Shown in pieces: positions 33,624 through 43,610 of a stretch of DNA of 64,000 nt; the first letter of the stretch is position 1; each line of letters opens with the position of its first letter. A model generated the notes under the pieces. It saw nothing but the letters and a program-made list of their open reading frames with translations, was not told the origin of the DNA and made no database searches. This DNA comes from Plastoroseomonas arctica (lineage in GTDB: Bacteria; Pseudomonadota; Alphaproteobacteria; Acetobacterales; Acetobacteraceae). The stretch lies in NCBI RefSeq assembly GCF_018128965.1, contig NZ_JAAEDH010000002.1, positions 248,001 to 312,000 of the forward strand. Reading direction: 5' to 3'. Made by a program: the position numbers and the translations under genes.

Positions 33624-34402
33624 CAGGCACTCCTCACGCGATGGGGCAGCGGACGCACCGGCAGGCCCGCGGCGGCGAGCGCCGCCTTCGCGTCGGCAAT
33701 CCGGAACTGACCGAAATGGAACACGCTCGCCGCGAGCAGGCCTGTGGCACCCGCCTCCGCGCCGGCGACGAAATCCGCGACCTTGCCGACACCGCCGGAG
33801 GCCACGATCGGCAGCCGCGCCGCGGCGCGGATCGCGCGAAGCAGTACGGTGTCGAAGCCCTGGCCGGTGCCGTCGCGGTCCATGCTGGTGACCAGCAATT
33901 CGCCAGCGCCGAGGGCTGCCGCCTGCGCCGCCCAGGCCACCGCATCGATGCCCGTCTCGCGGCGGCCGCCATGGGTGAATATCTCCCACCGTCCCGGGGC
34001 GACCTGCTTCGCGTCGATCGCGACAACGATGGCTTGGCTGCCGAACGCCTCGGCCGCGCGGCGGATCAGCTCGGGTTCCGCGATGGCGGCGGAATTGATG
34101 CTCACCTTGTCCGCCCCCGCGAGCAGCAGGCGACGCACATCCTCGACGCTGCGGACGCCACCGCCGACGGTGAGCGGGATGAAGACCTGCCGCGCGGTGC
34201 GCGCGACGACGTCGAACATGGTGTCGCGGTTCTCCGCCGTCGCGCCGATGTCGAGGAAGGTGATCTCGTCGGCACCTTCGGAATCGTAGAGCCGCGCCTG
34301 TTCCACAGGGTCCCCGGCGTCGCGCAGCGCGAGGAAGTTCACGCCCTTGACGACGCGGCCTTCCTTCACATCCAGACAGGGGATCACACGCAACGCCAGC
34401 AT
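33623..34402 (-). CDS. hisF: Imidazole glycerol phosphate synthase, cyclase subunit
   Basis: 259 residues, the usual HisF length. (beta-alpha)8 barrel with the catalytic Asp in [16 protein letters not shown] and the second Asp in IVVAIDAK; phosphate loops GGGVRS and SGGVG are visible. It pairs with HisH to make IGP and AICAR. The ATG at 34402 gives the conserved MLALRVIPC start; an upstream TTG (34411) was not chosen. Separated from hisA by 173 bases, so it may have its own promoter. Confidence 0.96.
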   Translation of the reverse strand: MLALRVIPCLDVKEGRVVKGVNFLALRDAGDPVEQARLYDSEGADEITFLDIGATAENRDTMFDVVARTARQVFIPLTVGGGVRSVEDVRRLLLAGADKVSINSAAIAEPELIRRAAEAFGSQAIVVAIDAKQVAPGRWEIFTHGGRRETGIDAVAWAAQAAALGAGELLVTSMDRDGTGQGFDTVLLRAIRAAARLPIVASGGVGKVADFVAGAEAGATGLLAASVFHFGQFRIADAKAALAAAGLPVRPLPHRVRSA

Positions 34403-34575
34403 CGCAGACAACTTTACAATAGGTTGAGTCGCGCGGAATGCCGCAGCGTCTCGATGGCGATGCGTCCAATGCGCGCGCCGGTCAAGCGCTTATTGCGCGC
34501 GCGCCGCACGGCCGCACGCATGATGTTCTGATGACAAGTGATCGCGGTGCCGGCGACGACGCAGCGCGCCCGCGC

Positions 34576-35301
34576 TCAGCCCGCCAGCGCGAGCGCCGCT
34601 GCCGGGTCGATCCGCCCATCATAGAGCGCGCGCCCGATGATGGTGCCGGCGATGCCGCCCGCGCCGATCAGCGCGACCACATCCTCGATCCCCGCGACGC
34701 CGCCCGAGGCGATCACCGGGATCGGCACCGCGCGCGCGAGGGCCGCCGTCGCCGCGACATTGGCCCCGCCCAGCATGCCGTCGCGGTCGATGTCGGTGTA
34801 GATCACCGCCGCCGCGCCAGCATCGGCGAAGCGCAGTGCGAGGTCCTCGGCCGTGATGTCGGAGGTCTCGGCCCAGCCCTCGGTCGCGACCATGCCGCCC
34901 CGCGCATCGATGCCGAGTGCGACGCGGCCCGGGAATGCCGCGCAGGCCGCGCGCGCGAAGTCAGGGTCCTTGACGGCGGCGGACCCCAGGATGATCCGCG
35001 CGACGCCGGCCTCGATCCAGGCCGCGGCCGTCGCCATGTCGCGGATCCCGCCGCCGAGCTGCACCGGCACACTGGTGGCCGCGAGGATGGCGCGCACGGC
35101 CGCCACATTGGCCGGCTTGCCGGCGAAGGCGCCGTCCAGATCGACCACATGCAGCCAGGCAAAGCCCTGCGCCATGAAGGCGGCGGCCTGCGCGCCGGGA
35201 TCTTCCGAAAACACGGTGGCCGCGTTCATGTCCCCGCGCCGCAGCCGCACGACGCGGCCACCCTTCAGGTCGATGGCGGGGTAGAGCGTGAAGGCGGTCA
35301 C
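34576..35301 (-). CDS. hisA: Phosphoribosylformimino-AICAR ribotide isomerase
   Basis: 241 residues. HisA barrel with the catalytic base in [14 protein letters not shown] and the acid in [12 protein letters not shown]; phosphate loops LGGGIRD and SGGVAG. Its start overlaps the stop of the GNAT gene (ATGA). Fourth step of histidine synthesis. Confidence 0.96.
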   Translation of the reverse strand: MTAFTLYPAIDLKGGRVVRLRRGDMNAATVFSEDPGAQAAAFMAQGFAWLHVVDLDGAFAGKPANVAAVRAILAATSVPVQLGGGIRDMATAAAWIEAGVARIILGSAAVKDPDFARAACAAFPGRVALGIDARGGMVATEGWAETSDITAEDLALRFADAGAAAVIYTDIDRDGMLGGANVAATAALARAVPIPVIASGGVAGIEDVVALIGAGGIAGTIIGRALYDGRIDPAAALALAG

Positions 35302-35861
35302 TCGACGCCGATCAGCTTGTCGGTCTTGCGGCCGCGCCCGGGCTCGAGAAGCTTGGTATAGTAGTGGCCGCCAACCGTGCGGCCATCGGCGCGCGCGTAG
35401 AAAGGGTGCGTGCCCCAGCGCTGGTAGCCCATCGCCTCGAACAGCGCGATGGCGGTCGTCTGCGTCTCACGCACATCGAGGTTGAGCACCCGGTGGCCCA
35501 GTGCCGCGGCGCGTTCCTCCACGCGGGCGACCATCAGCCGCGCGAGGCCCACGCCACGCGCATAGGGCGCGATATAGGCGTGAGTCAGGGTGGCCGCGAA
35601 AGCCTGCGCTTCATTGTTGCGCGTCGGCCGCACGAGCTGCGCGGAGCCCACGATATGGCCGTCCATGCGCGCGACGAACAGCTCGCGCTCGGGGACCAGC
35701 AGCGTGCCGCCGAAATGGCGTTCCAAGGTGGCGCGGCCCTGCGGTTCGAGCCAGCCGAAGCCGCCGCCCTCAATGATCGCGGCGTCGGTCGCCTCGCACA
35801 GCTCCGCCAGTTCTCCGGGGCTCAGGCGCTCCGCGCGGGCGACATCGAGCTCATGCGCCAT
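35298..35861 (-). CDS. GNAT-family N-acetyltransferase
   Basis: 187 residues. GNAT fold with the acetyl-CoA segment [19 protein letters not shown] (a Q/RxxGxG/A variant) and the C-terminal [25 protein letters not shown]. It lies between hisH and hisA with one- and four-base overlaps on either side, so it is translated with the his genes. Substrate unknown; no known histidine step needs it. Confidence 0.88.
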   Translation of the reverse strand: MAHELDVARAERLSPGELAELCEATDAAIIEGGGFGWLEPQGRATLERHFGGTLLVPERELFVARMDGHIVGSAQLVRPTRNNEAQAFAATLTHAYIAPYARGVGLARLMVARVEERAAALGHRVLNLDVRETQTTAIALFEAMGYQRWGTHPFYARADGRTVGGHYYTKLLEPGRGRKTDKLIGVE

Positions 35862-36517
35862 CAGGGTTCCCAGCGGAGGAAATTGCCGAGCATGGCGAGA
35901 CCGACATCCCCACTTTTCTCGACATGGAATTGCGCGGCGACGATGTTCGCGCGCGCCACCATGGCGACGATGGGCCCGCCGTAATCCGTGGTCGCGATGA
36001 CGAAATCCTCGTCATGGTCGCGGGCGGCGTAGGAGTGGACGAAATAGACGTGGCTGCCCTTCTCGATGCCGTCCAGCACCGGGTGGTAGCCTTCCTCGAA
36101 ATCCAGCGCGTTCCAGCCCATCTGCGGCAGCGGCAGCGGCTTCCCGTCGGAATCCTTCGGGTCCATCGGCGCGATCTGGCCGCCGAACCAGCCCAGGCCG
36201 AAGGACACGCCGTGTTCGAGGCCGCGCTCGAACAGGATCTGCATGCCCACGCAAATGCCGAAGAAGGGCACGCCCTGGGCGCGCACGCGTTCCTCCAGCG
36301 CATCCTGCATGCCGTCCAGCGCGTCCAGCCCCTTCTTCACCGCGGCGAAGGCGCCCTGTCCCGGCAGGATGATGCGGTCGGCCGCGCGGATATCGGCGAC
36401 CGATGTCGTCACGGCCACCTTGACCGCGATCTCCGCCGTCTCGGCCGCCTGTTCCACCGCCTGCTGCACCGAGGCGAGGTTGCCCGAGCCGGTGTCGAGA
36501 ATCGCCAGCCTGATCAT
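35861..36517 (-). CDS. hisH: Imidazole glycerol phosphate synthase, glutamine amidotransferase subunit
   Basis: 218 residues. Class I amidotransferase triad: C89 in GICVGMQ, and His and Glu in QFHVEKSG near the end. It supplies ammonia to HisF. The start at 36517 ([17 protein letters not shown]) has GGGAGGGGCGGC upstream, which decides it over an earlier in-frame start. Confidence 0.96.
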   Translation of the reverse strand: MIRLAILDTGSGNLASVQQAVEQAAETAEIAVKVAVTTSVADIRAADRIILPGQGAFAAVKKGLDALDGMQDALEERVRAQGVPFFGICVGMQILFERGLEHGVSFGLGWFGGQIAPMDPKDSDGKPLPLPQMGWNALDFEEGYHPVLDGIEKGSHVYFVHSYAARDHDEDFVIATTDYGGPIVAMVARANIVAAQFHVEKSGDVGLAMLGNFLRWEP

Positions 36518-36906
36518 GCCGCCCCTCCCTGCACGTCGCGCAGCGCCGCAGACCGCGCGGCGTCGCTGTTCCCCAGAGCGCGCCACAGCGCGGTATCCTC
36601 ATCGGGTGCGAGCACCACGGCGCTCTCGCCCCGCCCTTGCCGCGCGAGGCGCATCCGTTGAAGGTCGCGCCCTTCGAACCCGGCCAGGATGTGCAGGCCC
36701 GTGAGCGTCAGCAACGCAGGAATGCCCGGCGCAAAGGCGATCACCGCCGCCGCGACCACCACATAGCCGAGTGCGGCGATCCACAGCCCGTGGCGCAGCG
36801 CCCAGAGCGGCGCGAAGGCGAAGGCGCCCCACGAAAAACCTTCGCGCAGCAGCAGCGGCGGGGTGCGGTCGGTGCCGGTGTGCAGGGTGTAGGCGTGCAG
36901 GCTCAT
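36514..36906 (-). CDS. DUF2628 membrane protein
   Basis: 130 residues. DUF2628 pattern: [32 protein letters not shown], two hydrophobic segments, then a soluble tail ending DVQGGAA. Function unknown. It overlaps hisH and hisB by four bases each, so it sits inside the his operon. Members often travel with hisB/hisH in alphaproteobacteria. Confidence 0.85.
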   Translation of the reverse strand: MSLHAYTLHTGTDRTPPLLLREGFSWGAFAFAPLWALRHGLWIAALGYVVVAAAVIAFAPGIPALLTLTGLHILAGFEGRDLQRMRLARQGRGESAVVLAPDEDTALWRALGNSDAARSAALRDVQGGAA

Positions 36907-37514
36907 GCCTCCAGCACCCCCTTGGTCGAGGGGATGGCGTCGCCGGCGCGGGGGTCCGGCTCCACCGCCATGCGCAGCGCCCTGGCCAGCGCCTTGAAGC
37001 AGCCCTCGGCGACGTGGTGCGCGTTGCTGCCGGCCTTCTGGAATATATGCAGGGTGATGCCGGCGTTGAAGGCGAAGGCGCGGAAAAACTCTTCGAACAG
37101 CTCGGTGTCGAGCGTGCCGACCTTGTCGCGCTTGAAGGTCACGTCCCAGGCGAGAAAAGGCCGGCCGGAGATGTCGAGTGCCACTTCGACCAGCGCCTCG
37201 TCCATCGGGATCACGGCGTGGCCGTAGCGGCGGATGCCGCGCTTGTCGCCCAGCGCCTGGCGCAGCGCCTGGCCGAGCACGATGCCCACATCCTCGGTGG
37301 TGTGGTGGCCGTCGATGTGCAGGTCGCCATCGGCGGCGATGTCCATGTCGATCATGGAGTGCCGGGCCAGCGCGGTGAGCATGTGGTCGAGGAAGCCGAT
37401 GCCGGTGGCGATGGTCGCGGCCCCGCTGCCATCCAGCGCGATCCGCGCCCGGATGTGGGTCTCGGAGGTGCTGCGGGCGATCTCGGCCCGGCGCGGCGAG
37501 GGGGCGGCGTCCAT
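36903..37514 (-). CDS. hisB: Imidazoleglycerol-phosphate dehydratase
   Basis: 203 residues, the monofunctional type without the phosphatase domain. Two metal-binding HHTTED/NAHHVAE motifs ([11 protein letters not shown] and [11 protein letters not shown]) and [13 protein letters not shown]. Sixth step of histidine synthesis. The start at 37514 has GAGAAGCGCCC upstream. Probably the first gene of the his operon here. Confidence 0.96.
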   Translation of the reverse strand: MDAAPSPRRAEIARSTSETHIRARIALDGSGAATIATGIGFLDHMLTALARHSMIDMDIAADGDLHIDGHHTTEDVGIVLGQALRQALGDKRGIRRYGHAVIPMDEALVEVALDISGRPFLAWDVTFKRDKVGTLDTELFEEFFRAFAFNAGITLHIFQKAGSNAHHVAEGCFKALARALRMAVEPDPRAGDAIPSTKGVLEA

Positions 37515-37580
37515 GGGCGCTTCTCTACGCGTGGGCGAGGGGCGGGGCAACCGCGCCGTCGAGCGTCGGGGCAGCCCCGG

Positions 37581-37778
37581 CTAGCGGAGGTTCCGCTGGG
37601 CGTTGCGGCGCTGGATCAGGAATGCGGCCGAGACGCCGAGCACGCTCGCCAGCGCCGCGCCCGGCAGCCATGGCGGCAGGCCGATCAGGGTGCCGAGAGC
37701 GCCGACGCCCACCCCGGTCACAACGGCCGCGATCGCCATGATGATGATGATGCGGGTCCAGGTCAGCGGCGTTTGCAT
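37581..37778 (-). CDS. Small two-helix membrane protein
   Basis: 65 residues: a charged start, then IIIIMAIAAVVTGVGVGALGTL and a second helix LPGAALASVLGVSAAFLI, and a basic tail RRNAQRNLR. No family recognised; the ribosome site is weak. It lies between hisB and the divergent hslV, 66 bases upstream of hisB. Confidence 0.55.
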   Translation of the reverse strand: MQTPLTWTRIIIIMAIAAVVTGVGVGALGTLIGLPPWLPGAALASVLGVSAAFLIQRRNAQRNLR

Positions 37779-37899
37779 CTCGGTCACAGGGCGGAGCTCC
37801 GTTCGGTCGCGCAAGGATGCGTCGACTGCATGACAGGTGCAATGTCGAATGGGGGCCGGACCGTTGTTCAGGCCGGGGCGCATCGCCATTTGGCTGCCC

Positions 37900-38481
37900 A
37901 TGATGAACAGCAATGATTTGATCGGCTGGCACGGCACGACCATCCTGTGCGTCCGCAAGGGCAACCAGGTGGCGATGGCCGGTGACGGCCAGGTTTCCCT
38001 TGGCCAGACCGTGGTCAAGGGCAACGCCAGAAAGATCCGCCGCATCGCCCAGGGCCGCGTCCTCGCGGGCTTCGCCGGTGCGACGGCAGACGCCTTCACG
38101 CTGCTGGAGCGGCTGGAGGCCAAGCTCGAACGCTTCCCCGACCAGCTGGAACGCGCGGCCGTGGAACTTGCCAAGGATTGGCGCACGGACCGCTACCTGC
38201 GCCGCCTTGAAGCCCTGCTCGCGGTGGCCGACCGGTCCCGGTCGCTGCTGATCACCGGCCAGGGCGATGTATTGGAGCCCGAGGATGCCGTGATCGGCAT
38301 CGGCTCGGGCGGCAACTATGCCCTGTCTGCGGCGCGCGCGCTGCTGCCGGTCGAGGGCATCGATGCGTCCGAGATCTGCCGCCGGTCGATGGCGATCGCG
38401 GCCGATATCTGCGTCTACACCAATGGCAACATGATCCTCGAAACGCTCGAAAGCGTGGTCGGGAAGGAGCCGACCCTGTGA
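37900..38481 (+). CDS. hslV: ATP-dependent protease peptidase subunit HslV
   Basis: 193 residues. Proteasome-beta-like peptidase whose mature N-terminal threonine is in [11 protein letters not shown] (T13 with this start), meaning a 12-residue propeptide is removed. [21 protein letters not shown] is conserved. Two ATG codons (37900 and 37903) are equally possible. The stop overlaps the hslU start (GTGA). Forms the HslVU quality-control protease. Confidence 0.95.
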   Translation: MMNSNDLIGWHGTTILCVRKGNQVAMAGDGQVSLGQTVVKGNARKIRRIAQGRVLAGFAGATADAFTLLERLEAKLERFPDQLERAAVELAKDWRTDRYLRRLEALLAVADRSRSLLITGQGDVLEPEDAVIGIGSGGNYALSAARALLPVEGIDASEICRRSMAIAADICVYTNGNMILETLESVVGKEPTL

Positions 38482-39803
38482 GCGAATCCTCCAACCTCTC
38501 CCCGCGAGAGATCGTCTCCGAGCTGGACCGCCACATCGTGGGGCAGCAGGACGCGAAGCGCGCGGTGGCCATCGCGCTGCGCAACCGCTGGCGCCGCCAG
38601 CAGCTGGCCCCCGGCCTGCGCGAGGAAGTCACGCCCAAGAACATCCTGATGATCGGGCCGACCGGGTGCGGCAAGACCGAGATCGCCCGACGCCTCGCGC
38701 GTCTCGCCAACGCCCCCTTCCTCAAGGTCGAGGCGACCAAGTTCACCGAGGTCGGCTATGTCGGCCGCGACGTGGATTCGATCGTGCGCGACCTGGTCGA
38801 GGTCTCGATCACCCTCCTGCGCGAACAGGCCCGCATCGGCGTGCAGGCCAAGGCGGATCTGGCCGCCGAGGAGCGGCTGCTCTCCGCGCTGGTGGGTGAG
38901 GGTGCCGCCGGCGAGACGCGCCAGAAATTCCGCAAGATGCTGCGCGAAGGCCAGATCGAGGATCGCGAGGTCGAGGTGGCCGTGGCCGAGACCGGCGGCG
39001 GCATGCCGATCGGCATGATGGACCTCCCGGGCGCCCAGGGCATGCAGATGCAGAACATGCAGGACATGCTGGGCAAGATGTTCGGCGGCCGCAGCAAGAC
39101 GCGCAAGATGAACGTGGCCGATGCCCGGGTGGCGCTCACGCGCGAGGAAGCCGACAAGCTGCTCGACAATGACGCGCTCACCCGCGATGCCGTCGCACAT
39201 GCGGAGGCCAACGGCATCGTCTTCATCGACGAGATCGACAAGGTCTGCGCGCGCACCACCGAGGGCGGCTTCCGCGGCGGCGATGTCTCCCGCGAGGGCG
39301 TCCAGCGTGATCTGCTGCCGCTGATCGAGGGCACCACGGTGACGACCAAGCATGGGCCGGTGAAGACCGACCATGTGCTGTTCATCGCCTCGGGCGCCTT
39401 CCACCTGGCCAAGCCCTCGGACCTGCTGCCGGAATTGCAGGGGCGCTTGCCGATCCGCGTGGAGCTGGCCGCGCTCACCCGCGATGACTTCAAGCGCATC
39501 CTGACTGAGCCGGAGCACAGCCTGATCAAGCAATACGTGGCCTTGCTGGGCACCGAGGGTGTCACACTCGAGATGGCGGCCGACGCCGTGGACGCCATTG
39601 CCGAGCTCGCCGCAGACATCAACGCCAGCGTCGAGAATATCGGCGCCCGGCGGCTCTCCACCGTGCTGGAACGGCTGCTGGAGGAAATCTCCTTCACGGC
39701 GTCGGACCGGCGCGGCGAAGCGGTGGCGGTGGATGGCGCGATGGTGCGCGCCAAGGTTGGACCGCTCGCGGCCAGCGCCGACCTCAGCCGCTATATCCTG
39801 TAG
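38478..39803 (+). CDS. hslU: HslU ATPase subunit
   Basis: 441 residues. AAA+ unfoldase: N-terminal [24 protein letters not shown], Walker [10 protein letters not shown], pore loop GYVGRD, Walker B FIDEIDK, a methionine-rich I-domain stretch ([19 protein letters not shown]) and the C-terminal RYIL that activates HslV. GTG start inside the hslV stop. Confidence 0.96.
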   Translation: MSESSNLSPREIVSELDRHIVGQQDAKRAVAIALRNRWRRQQLAPGLREEVTPKNILMIGPTGCGKTEIARRLARLANAPFLKVEATKFTEVGYVGRDVDSIVRDLVEVSITLLREQARIGVQAKADLAAEERLLSALVGEGAAGETRQKFRKMLREGQIEDREVEVAVAETGGGMPIGMMDLPGAQGMQMQNMQDMLGKMFGGRSKTRKMNVADARVALTREEADKLLDNDALTRDAVAHAEANGIVFIDEIDKVCARTTEGGFRGGDVSREGVQRDLLPLIEGTTVTTKHGPVKTDHVLFIASGAFHLAKPSDLLPELQGRLPIRVELAALTRDDFKRILTEPEHSLIKQYVALLGTEGVTLEMAADAVDAIAELAADINASVENIGARRLSTVLERLLEEISFTASDRRGEAVAVDGAMVRAKVGPLAASADLSRYIL

Positions 39804-39825
39804 CGGCGGCGGGGTCATCCGTGTT

Positions 39826-39851
39826 ATAACCTTCGTGATCACGGAGGTTAT
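39826..39851. promoter_or_regulatory. Operator palindrome of the AbrB/Doc module
   Basis: A 26-base inverted repeat: ATAACCTTCGTGA on the left and TCACGGAGGTTAT on the right, a single mismatch between arms. It covers the GGAGG ribosome site and ends four bases before the antitoxin ATG. This position suits autorepression by the AbrB-type antitoxin with or without the toxin. Confidence 0.65.
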
Positions 39852-39854
39852 CCC

Positions 39855-40082
39855 ATGGCGACCTTGAAGCTGCGCGCGATCGGCAATTCGGTGGGCGTCG
39901 TGCTGCCCAAGGAACTGCTTGCACGGCTGAACATCGGCGAGGGAGATGTGTTGCACGCCGTGGAGCAACCCGGCGGCGCGGTACTGCTCACCACGCTCGA
40001 TCCGGTGGCCGCCGAGCAGTTGCGCGTCGGGCGCGAAGTGATGCGCAAGTATCGCGGCGTGCTGCGCGAACTCGCAAAATGA
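39855..40082 (+). CDS. AbrB/MazE-type antitoxin
   Basis: 75 residues. SpoVT/AbrB swapped-hairpin domain: LKLRAIGNSVGVVLPKELLARLNIGEGDVL, then a toxin-wrapping tail (LRVGREVMRKYRGVLRELAK). It should neutralise the Doc-like protein whose gene overlaps its stop (ATGA) and bind the palindrome just upstream. Confidence 0.88.
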   Translation: MATLKLRAIGNSVGVVLPKELLARLNIGEGDVLHAVEQPGGAVLLTTLDPVAAEQLRVGREVMRKYRGVLRELAK

Positions 40083-40468
40083 CGACGCCAACCTGGCTGC
40101 GGCGCGAGATCATTCTGCTGCTGCACGCCGAGGGCCTCAATGAACATGGCGGGCTCGCAGGCATCCGCGATGAGGGCCTGTTCGACAGCGCTCTCGCGCG
40201 CCCCGAAAACCTGCACGCCTATGGCGGCGAGACGGACCTGTTCCGCCTCGCCGCCGCCTATGCTTTCGGCCTCGCGCGCAATCACCCCTTCGCCGATGGC
40301 AACAAGCGCGCCGCCTTCATCGCGGCCGTGACATTCCTGGAGTTCAACGGCATGGCCACCAACCTCGACGAGGGTGAGGCGATCGCCGCCACCATGGACC
40401 TCGCGGCCGGTGATCTCCCCGAGGAAGGTTTCGCCGCCTGGCTGCGTGACAATTCCTCCCAGGGCTGA
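40079..40468 (+). CDS. Doc-type Fic-family toxin
   Basis: 129 residues. Fic motif HPFADGNKRAAF with catalytic H69, and the short Doc architecture (phosphorylates EF-Tu in the P1 prototype). The motif is complete, so the toxin is probably active. Paired with an AbrB-type rather than the classical Phd antitoxin. Confidence 0.9.
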   Translation: MTTPTWLRREIILLLHAEGLNEHGGLAGIRDEGLFDSALARPENLHAYGGETDLFRLAAAYAFGLARNHPFADGNKRAAFIAAVTFLEFNGMATNLDEGEAIAATMDLAAGDLPEEGFAAWLRDNSSQG

Positions 40469-40501
40469 ACTTCGCTCCCCGCATCGCCATGTGAGGCGTG
40501 C

Positions 40502-41308
40502 ATGACCGATCTCGCCCTCGCCTCCTCCCCCCTCATCTCCGCGACCGCGCATGGCGAAATCCGCGCCGCGTTCGAGACGCTGGAGCACACTTCGCTTGCC
40601 GCACGGCTCGCCGCTCTCGCCGGGACGCCGCTGGAGGCGTTGCGGAACGCCCTGCCTACCTTCGTGCAGTCCCGCCTGGATGGCGCGGTGCGCGCCGCCC
40701 TCGAACGCGCGATGACGACGGCGCTGGGCAGCCGGCCGGAAGCTTCGCCCTTCGCCATGGGGCAGACCTGGTTCCACCGCGGACTCGCTGCCGCTTCGGG
40801 CATCGCCGGCGGTGCTTTCGGCCTGCCCGGAACCCTGGTCGAGCTGCCCATCTCCACCACCCTCCTGCTGCGCCAGATCGCCGCCGAGGCCGCCGCGCAG
40901 GGCGAGGACCTCGCGCATCCCGCCACGGCGCCCGAATGCCTGAAGGTGTTTGCGCTCGGCGGCCGCGGCACCGAGGACGACGCGACCGAAAGCGGTTACT
41001 TCGCCGTCCGCGTAGCGCTCGCCGAGACGCTCAAGGGCGCGGTCGGGGTCAACCTCCTGCCCAGCTTCATCGGCGCCATTGCCGCCCGCTTCGGCGGTCC
41101 GATCGCGCTGAAACTCGGCGCCCAGGCGGCCCCCATCCTGGGCGCGGCCGCCGGTGCGGCCGTGAACCTCGCCTTCCTCCAGCATTTCAAATCCATCGCC
41201 CACGCCCACTTCACGCTGCGCCGGCTGGAGCGCAACCATGGCGAGGCCGCGATCCGCGCGGCCTATGACGCCATTGCGGCAGAGCGCGACGCTCGGTTCG
41301 CCGGCTGA
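40502..41308 (+). CDS. EcsC-family protein
   Basis: 268 residues. EcsC core GLPGTLVELPISTTLLLRQIAAEAAAQGEDL followed by PECLKVFALGG, with glycine-rich hydrophobic stretches. Biochemical role unknown. Starts 33 bases after the toxin gene on the same strand, but has no obvious link to it. Confidence 0.82.
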   Translation: MTDLALASSPLISATAHGEIRAAFETLEHTSLAARLAALAGTPLEALRNALPTFVQSRLDGAVRAALERAMTTALGSRPEASPFAMGQTWFHRGLAAASGIAGGAFGLPGTLVELPISTTLLLRQIAAEAAAQGEDLAHPATAPECLKVFALGGRGTEDDATESGYFAVRVALAETLKGAVGVNLLPSFIGAIAARFGGPIALKLGAQAAPILGAAAGAAVNLAFLQHFKSIAHAHFTLRRLERNHGEAAIRAAYDAIAAERDARFAG

Positions 41309-41323
41309 GGGAGAAACAAGCAC

Positions 41324-41863
41324 ATGGCCCGCATCCCCTACCTCGATTCCGAGGACCTGCCCGAGGACCAGCGCGATCTTCTCAAGCGCCCGATCAGCCT
41401 CCATCGCGCGCTGACCAACAGCCCCGGCGGGGCACGCGCCTTCCAGGGCCTCGGGCAATACATTCGCCACGGCAGCAAGCTCGACCCGCGGCTGCGCGAG
41501 ATGGCCATCCTGCAGGTCGGCTGGATCGCGCGCAGCGCCTATGAATGGTCGCACCACGTGAAGATCGGCATGGAGTTCGGCGTCGCCGAGACCGACATCC
41601 GCGCCATCATGAGTGGCGACGAGAGCGGCCTCGACGGCCTTGCCCGCCTGGTGCTGCGCGCCGCGCGCGAGGTGGTGTCGGGCGGCACATCGCAGGCCAC
41701 GCATGACCAGCTCGCCGCCAATTTCAGCACCGAGGAACTGACCGACCTCATCCTCACCGCCGGCTTCTACTGCGCCGTGGTGCGCGTGCTCGCCTCGCTC
41801 GAGATCGACGTGGAGCCCGACTACATGCCCTACCTCGAAAAATTCCCGCTTCCCCGCGCATGA
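41324..41863 (+). CDS. Carboxymuconolactone decarboxylase-family protein
   Basis: 179 residues, all helical. AhpD/CMD-like pattern: SKLDPRLREMAILQVGWIARSAYEWSHHVKIGMEFGV. The CxxC pair of AhpD is absent, and there is an EWSHH segment instead, as in the CMD/dioxygenase-associated members. The ribosome site GAGGGAGAAAC is strong. The stop overlaps the exporter gene (ATGA). Substrate unknown. Confidence 0.85.
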   Translation: MARIPYLDSEDLPEDQRDLLKRPISLHRALTNSPGGARAFQGLGQYIRHGSKLDPRLREMAILQVGWIARSAYEWSHHVKIGMEFGVAETDIRAIMSGDESGLDGLARLVLRAAREVVSGGTSQATHDQLAANFSTEELTDLILTAGFYCAVVRVLASLEIDVEPDYMPYLEKFPLPRA

Positions 41864-43602
41864 AGCGCATCGCCTCGCTCGCACTGCTCTGGCCCTATCT
41901 GCGTGCCCATGCCGGGCGCGTGGCGATGGCGGGCGTGGCACTGGTCGTCGCCGCCTCCCTGGTGCTCGGCATCGGCCAGGGCATCCGGCACCTGATCGAC
42001 CAGGGATTTTCCACCGCCAACGCCGCCGAGCTCGATCGCGCGGCGTTGCTGATGTTCGGCATCGTGGCCGCGCTCGCACTCGCCACCGGTGCGCGGTACT
42101 ATCTCGTCTCCTGGCTCGGCGAGCGCATCGCCGCCGATATCCGTCGCGACGCCTATGACCGGCTGCTCACCCTCTCGCCCGCCTATTTCGAGGTGGCGCG
42201 CGCCGGCGACATCCTCTCCCGCCTCACCGCCGATATCGCCCTGCTGCAATCCCTCATCGGCTCGGCGATTTCTATGGGCATCCGCAACACGCTGATGATC
42301 ATCGGCGCCTTCGGCATGCTCGTCGCCACCAGCCCCAAGCTGGCGCTGATCGTCGCCGCCGTGCTGCCGATCGTGGTCGCCCCCCTCATCCTCTTCGGCC
42401 GACGCGAGAAAAAACTCTCCCGCGCCACCCAGGATCGCGTCGCCGACCTCGGGCACCAGGTGGAGGAGACCATCGCCGGCATCCGCACCGTGCAGGCCTT
42501 CACCCAGGAGGCGAGCGCGCACGCCAGCTTCCAGGTGGCCGCCGAAAGCTCCGTCTCCACCGCGCTGAAGCGCATCAAGGTGCGGGCGGGGCTGATCCTC
42601 GCGGTGATCCTGCTCGGCTTCGGCGCCGTCACCTTCTCGCTCTGGGTCGGCGGGCACGACGTCGTTGCCGGCCGCATGACCGGCGGCGAGCTCTCCGCCT
42701 TCGTCCTCTACGCCATCCTGCTCGCGACCTCCGCAGCCGCACTCAGCGAAGTCTGGGGCGAGGTCCAGCGCGCCGCGGGTGCCGCCGAACGCATCGACGA
42801 AGTGCTCGACGCCGTCCCCGCCATCGCGGCACCCGCCGCACCCGCCATCCTGCCGCGCCCTGTCCGTGGCCGCATCGCCTTCGAGGACGTCCACTTCTCC
42901 TACCCGACCCGCCCCTCACAAAAAGCCCTCGACGGCTTCTCGCTCACCGTTGAACCCGGCGAGACCGTGGCTCTCGTCGGCCCCTCCGGCGCCGGCAAGA
43001 CCACCATCCTGCAACTGCTGCTGCGCTTCTATGACCCGCAATCCGGCACCGTGCGCCTCGACGGCGTGGACATCGCCACGCTCGACCCGCGCACCCTGCG
43101 CGAGCCCCTCGGCCTGGTCCCGCAGGACCCGGTGATCTTCAGCGCCAATGCCTGGGACAACATCCGCTTCGGCCGCCCCGACGCCACCGACGAGCAAGTC
43201 CGCGCCGCCGCCGTTCAGGCCTCCGCCGACCGCTTCCTCGACGCCCTGCCCGAAGGCTTCGCCACCCACCTCGGCGCCAAGGGCGTCACGCTCTCCGGCG
43301 GCCAACGCCAGCGCGTCGCCATCGCCCGCGCCATCCTCCGCGACCCGCGCGTGCTGCTGCTCGACGAAGCCACCAGCGCACTCGACGCCGAGAGCGAGCA
43401 GGCGGTGCAGCAGGCCCTCGCCGAACTGTCGGAAAACCGCACCACCCTGGTGGTGGCGCACAGACTCGCCACCGTGCGACGCGCGGACAGGATCGTGGTG
43501 ATGGAAGCCGGCAAAATCGTCGCGATTGGGACGCACGCGTCACTGCTGAAGGACGGAGGACTCTACCAACGGTTCGCGGAACTGCAGTTCACTGACGCAT
43601 GA
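41860..43602 (+). CDS. MsbA-like ABC exporter (fused membrane and ATPase domains)
   Basis: 580 residues. Six-helix membrane domain (~1-320) fused to an ATPase (~335-580): Walker A GPSGAGKTT, signature LSGGQRQRVAIARAI, Walker B LLLDEATSALD and H-switch VVAHRLAT. A homodimeric lipid, glycolipid or drug exporter. The segment RRDAYDRLLTLSPAYFE is the coupling helix region typical of the family. Followed by hairpin element 4, which may terminate it. Confidence 0.92.
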   Translation: MKRIASLALLWPYLRAHAGRVAMAGVALVVAASLVLGIGQGIRHLIDQGFSTANAAELDRAALLMFGIVAALALATGARYYLVSWLGERIAADIRRDAYDRLLTLSPAYFEVARAGDILSRLTADIALLQSLIGSAISMGIRNTLMIIGAFGMLVATSPKLALIVAAVLPIVVAPLILFGRREKKLSRATQDRVADLGHQVEETIAGIRTVQAFTQEASAHASFQVAAESSVSTALKRIKVRAGLILAVILLGFGAVTFSLWVGGHDVVAGRMTGGELSAFVLYAILLATSAAALSEVWGEVQRAAGAAERIDEVLDAVPAIAAPAAPAILPRPVRGRIAFEDVHFSYPTRPSQKALDGFSLTVEPGETVALVGPSGAGKTTILQLLLRFYDPQSGTVRLDGVDIATLDPRTLREPLGLVPQDPVIFSANAWDNIRFGRPDATDEQVRAAAVQASADRFLDALPEGFATHLGAKGVTLSGGQRQRVAIARAILRDPRVLLLDEATSALDAESEQAVQQALAELSENRTTLVVAHRLATVRRADRIVVMEAGKIVAIGTHASLLKDGGLYQRFAELQFTDA

Positions 43603-43610
43603 AAAAGGCT

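Noticed and set aside
34414-34521. 35-codon ORF in the leader before hisF as a his attenuator peptide
   Set aside because: It has one histidine only, no ribosome site and no visible terminator/antiterminator pair; the gap more likely holds a promoter.
39848-42079. 743-codon minus-strand frame under the EcsC/ABC region
   Set aside because: Antisense to AbrB, Doc, EcsC, CMD-family and exporter genes, all with recognisable motifs and linked starts and stops.
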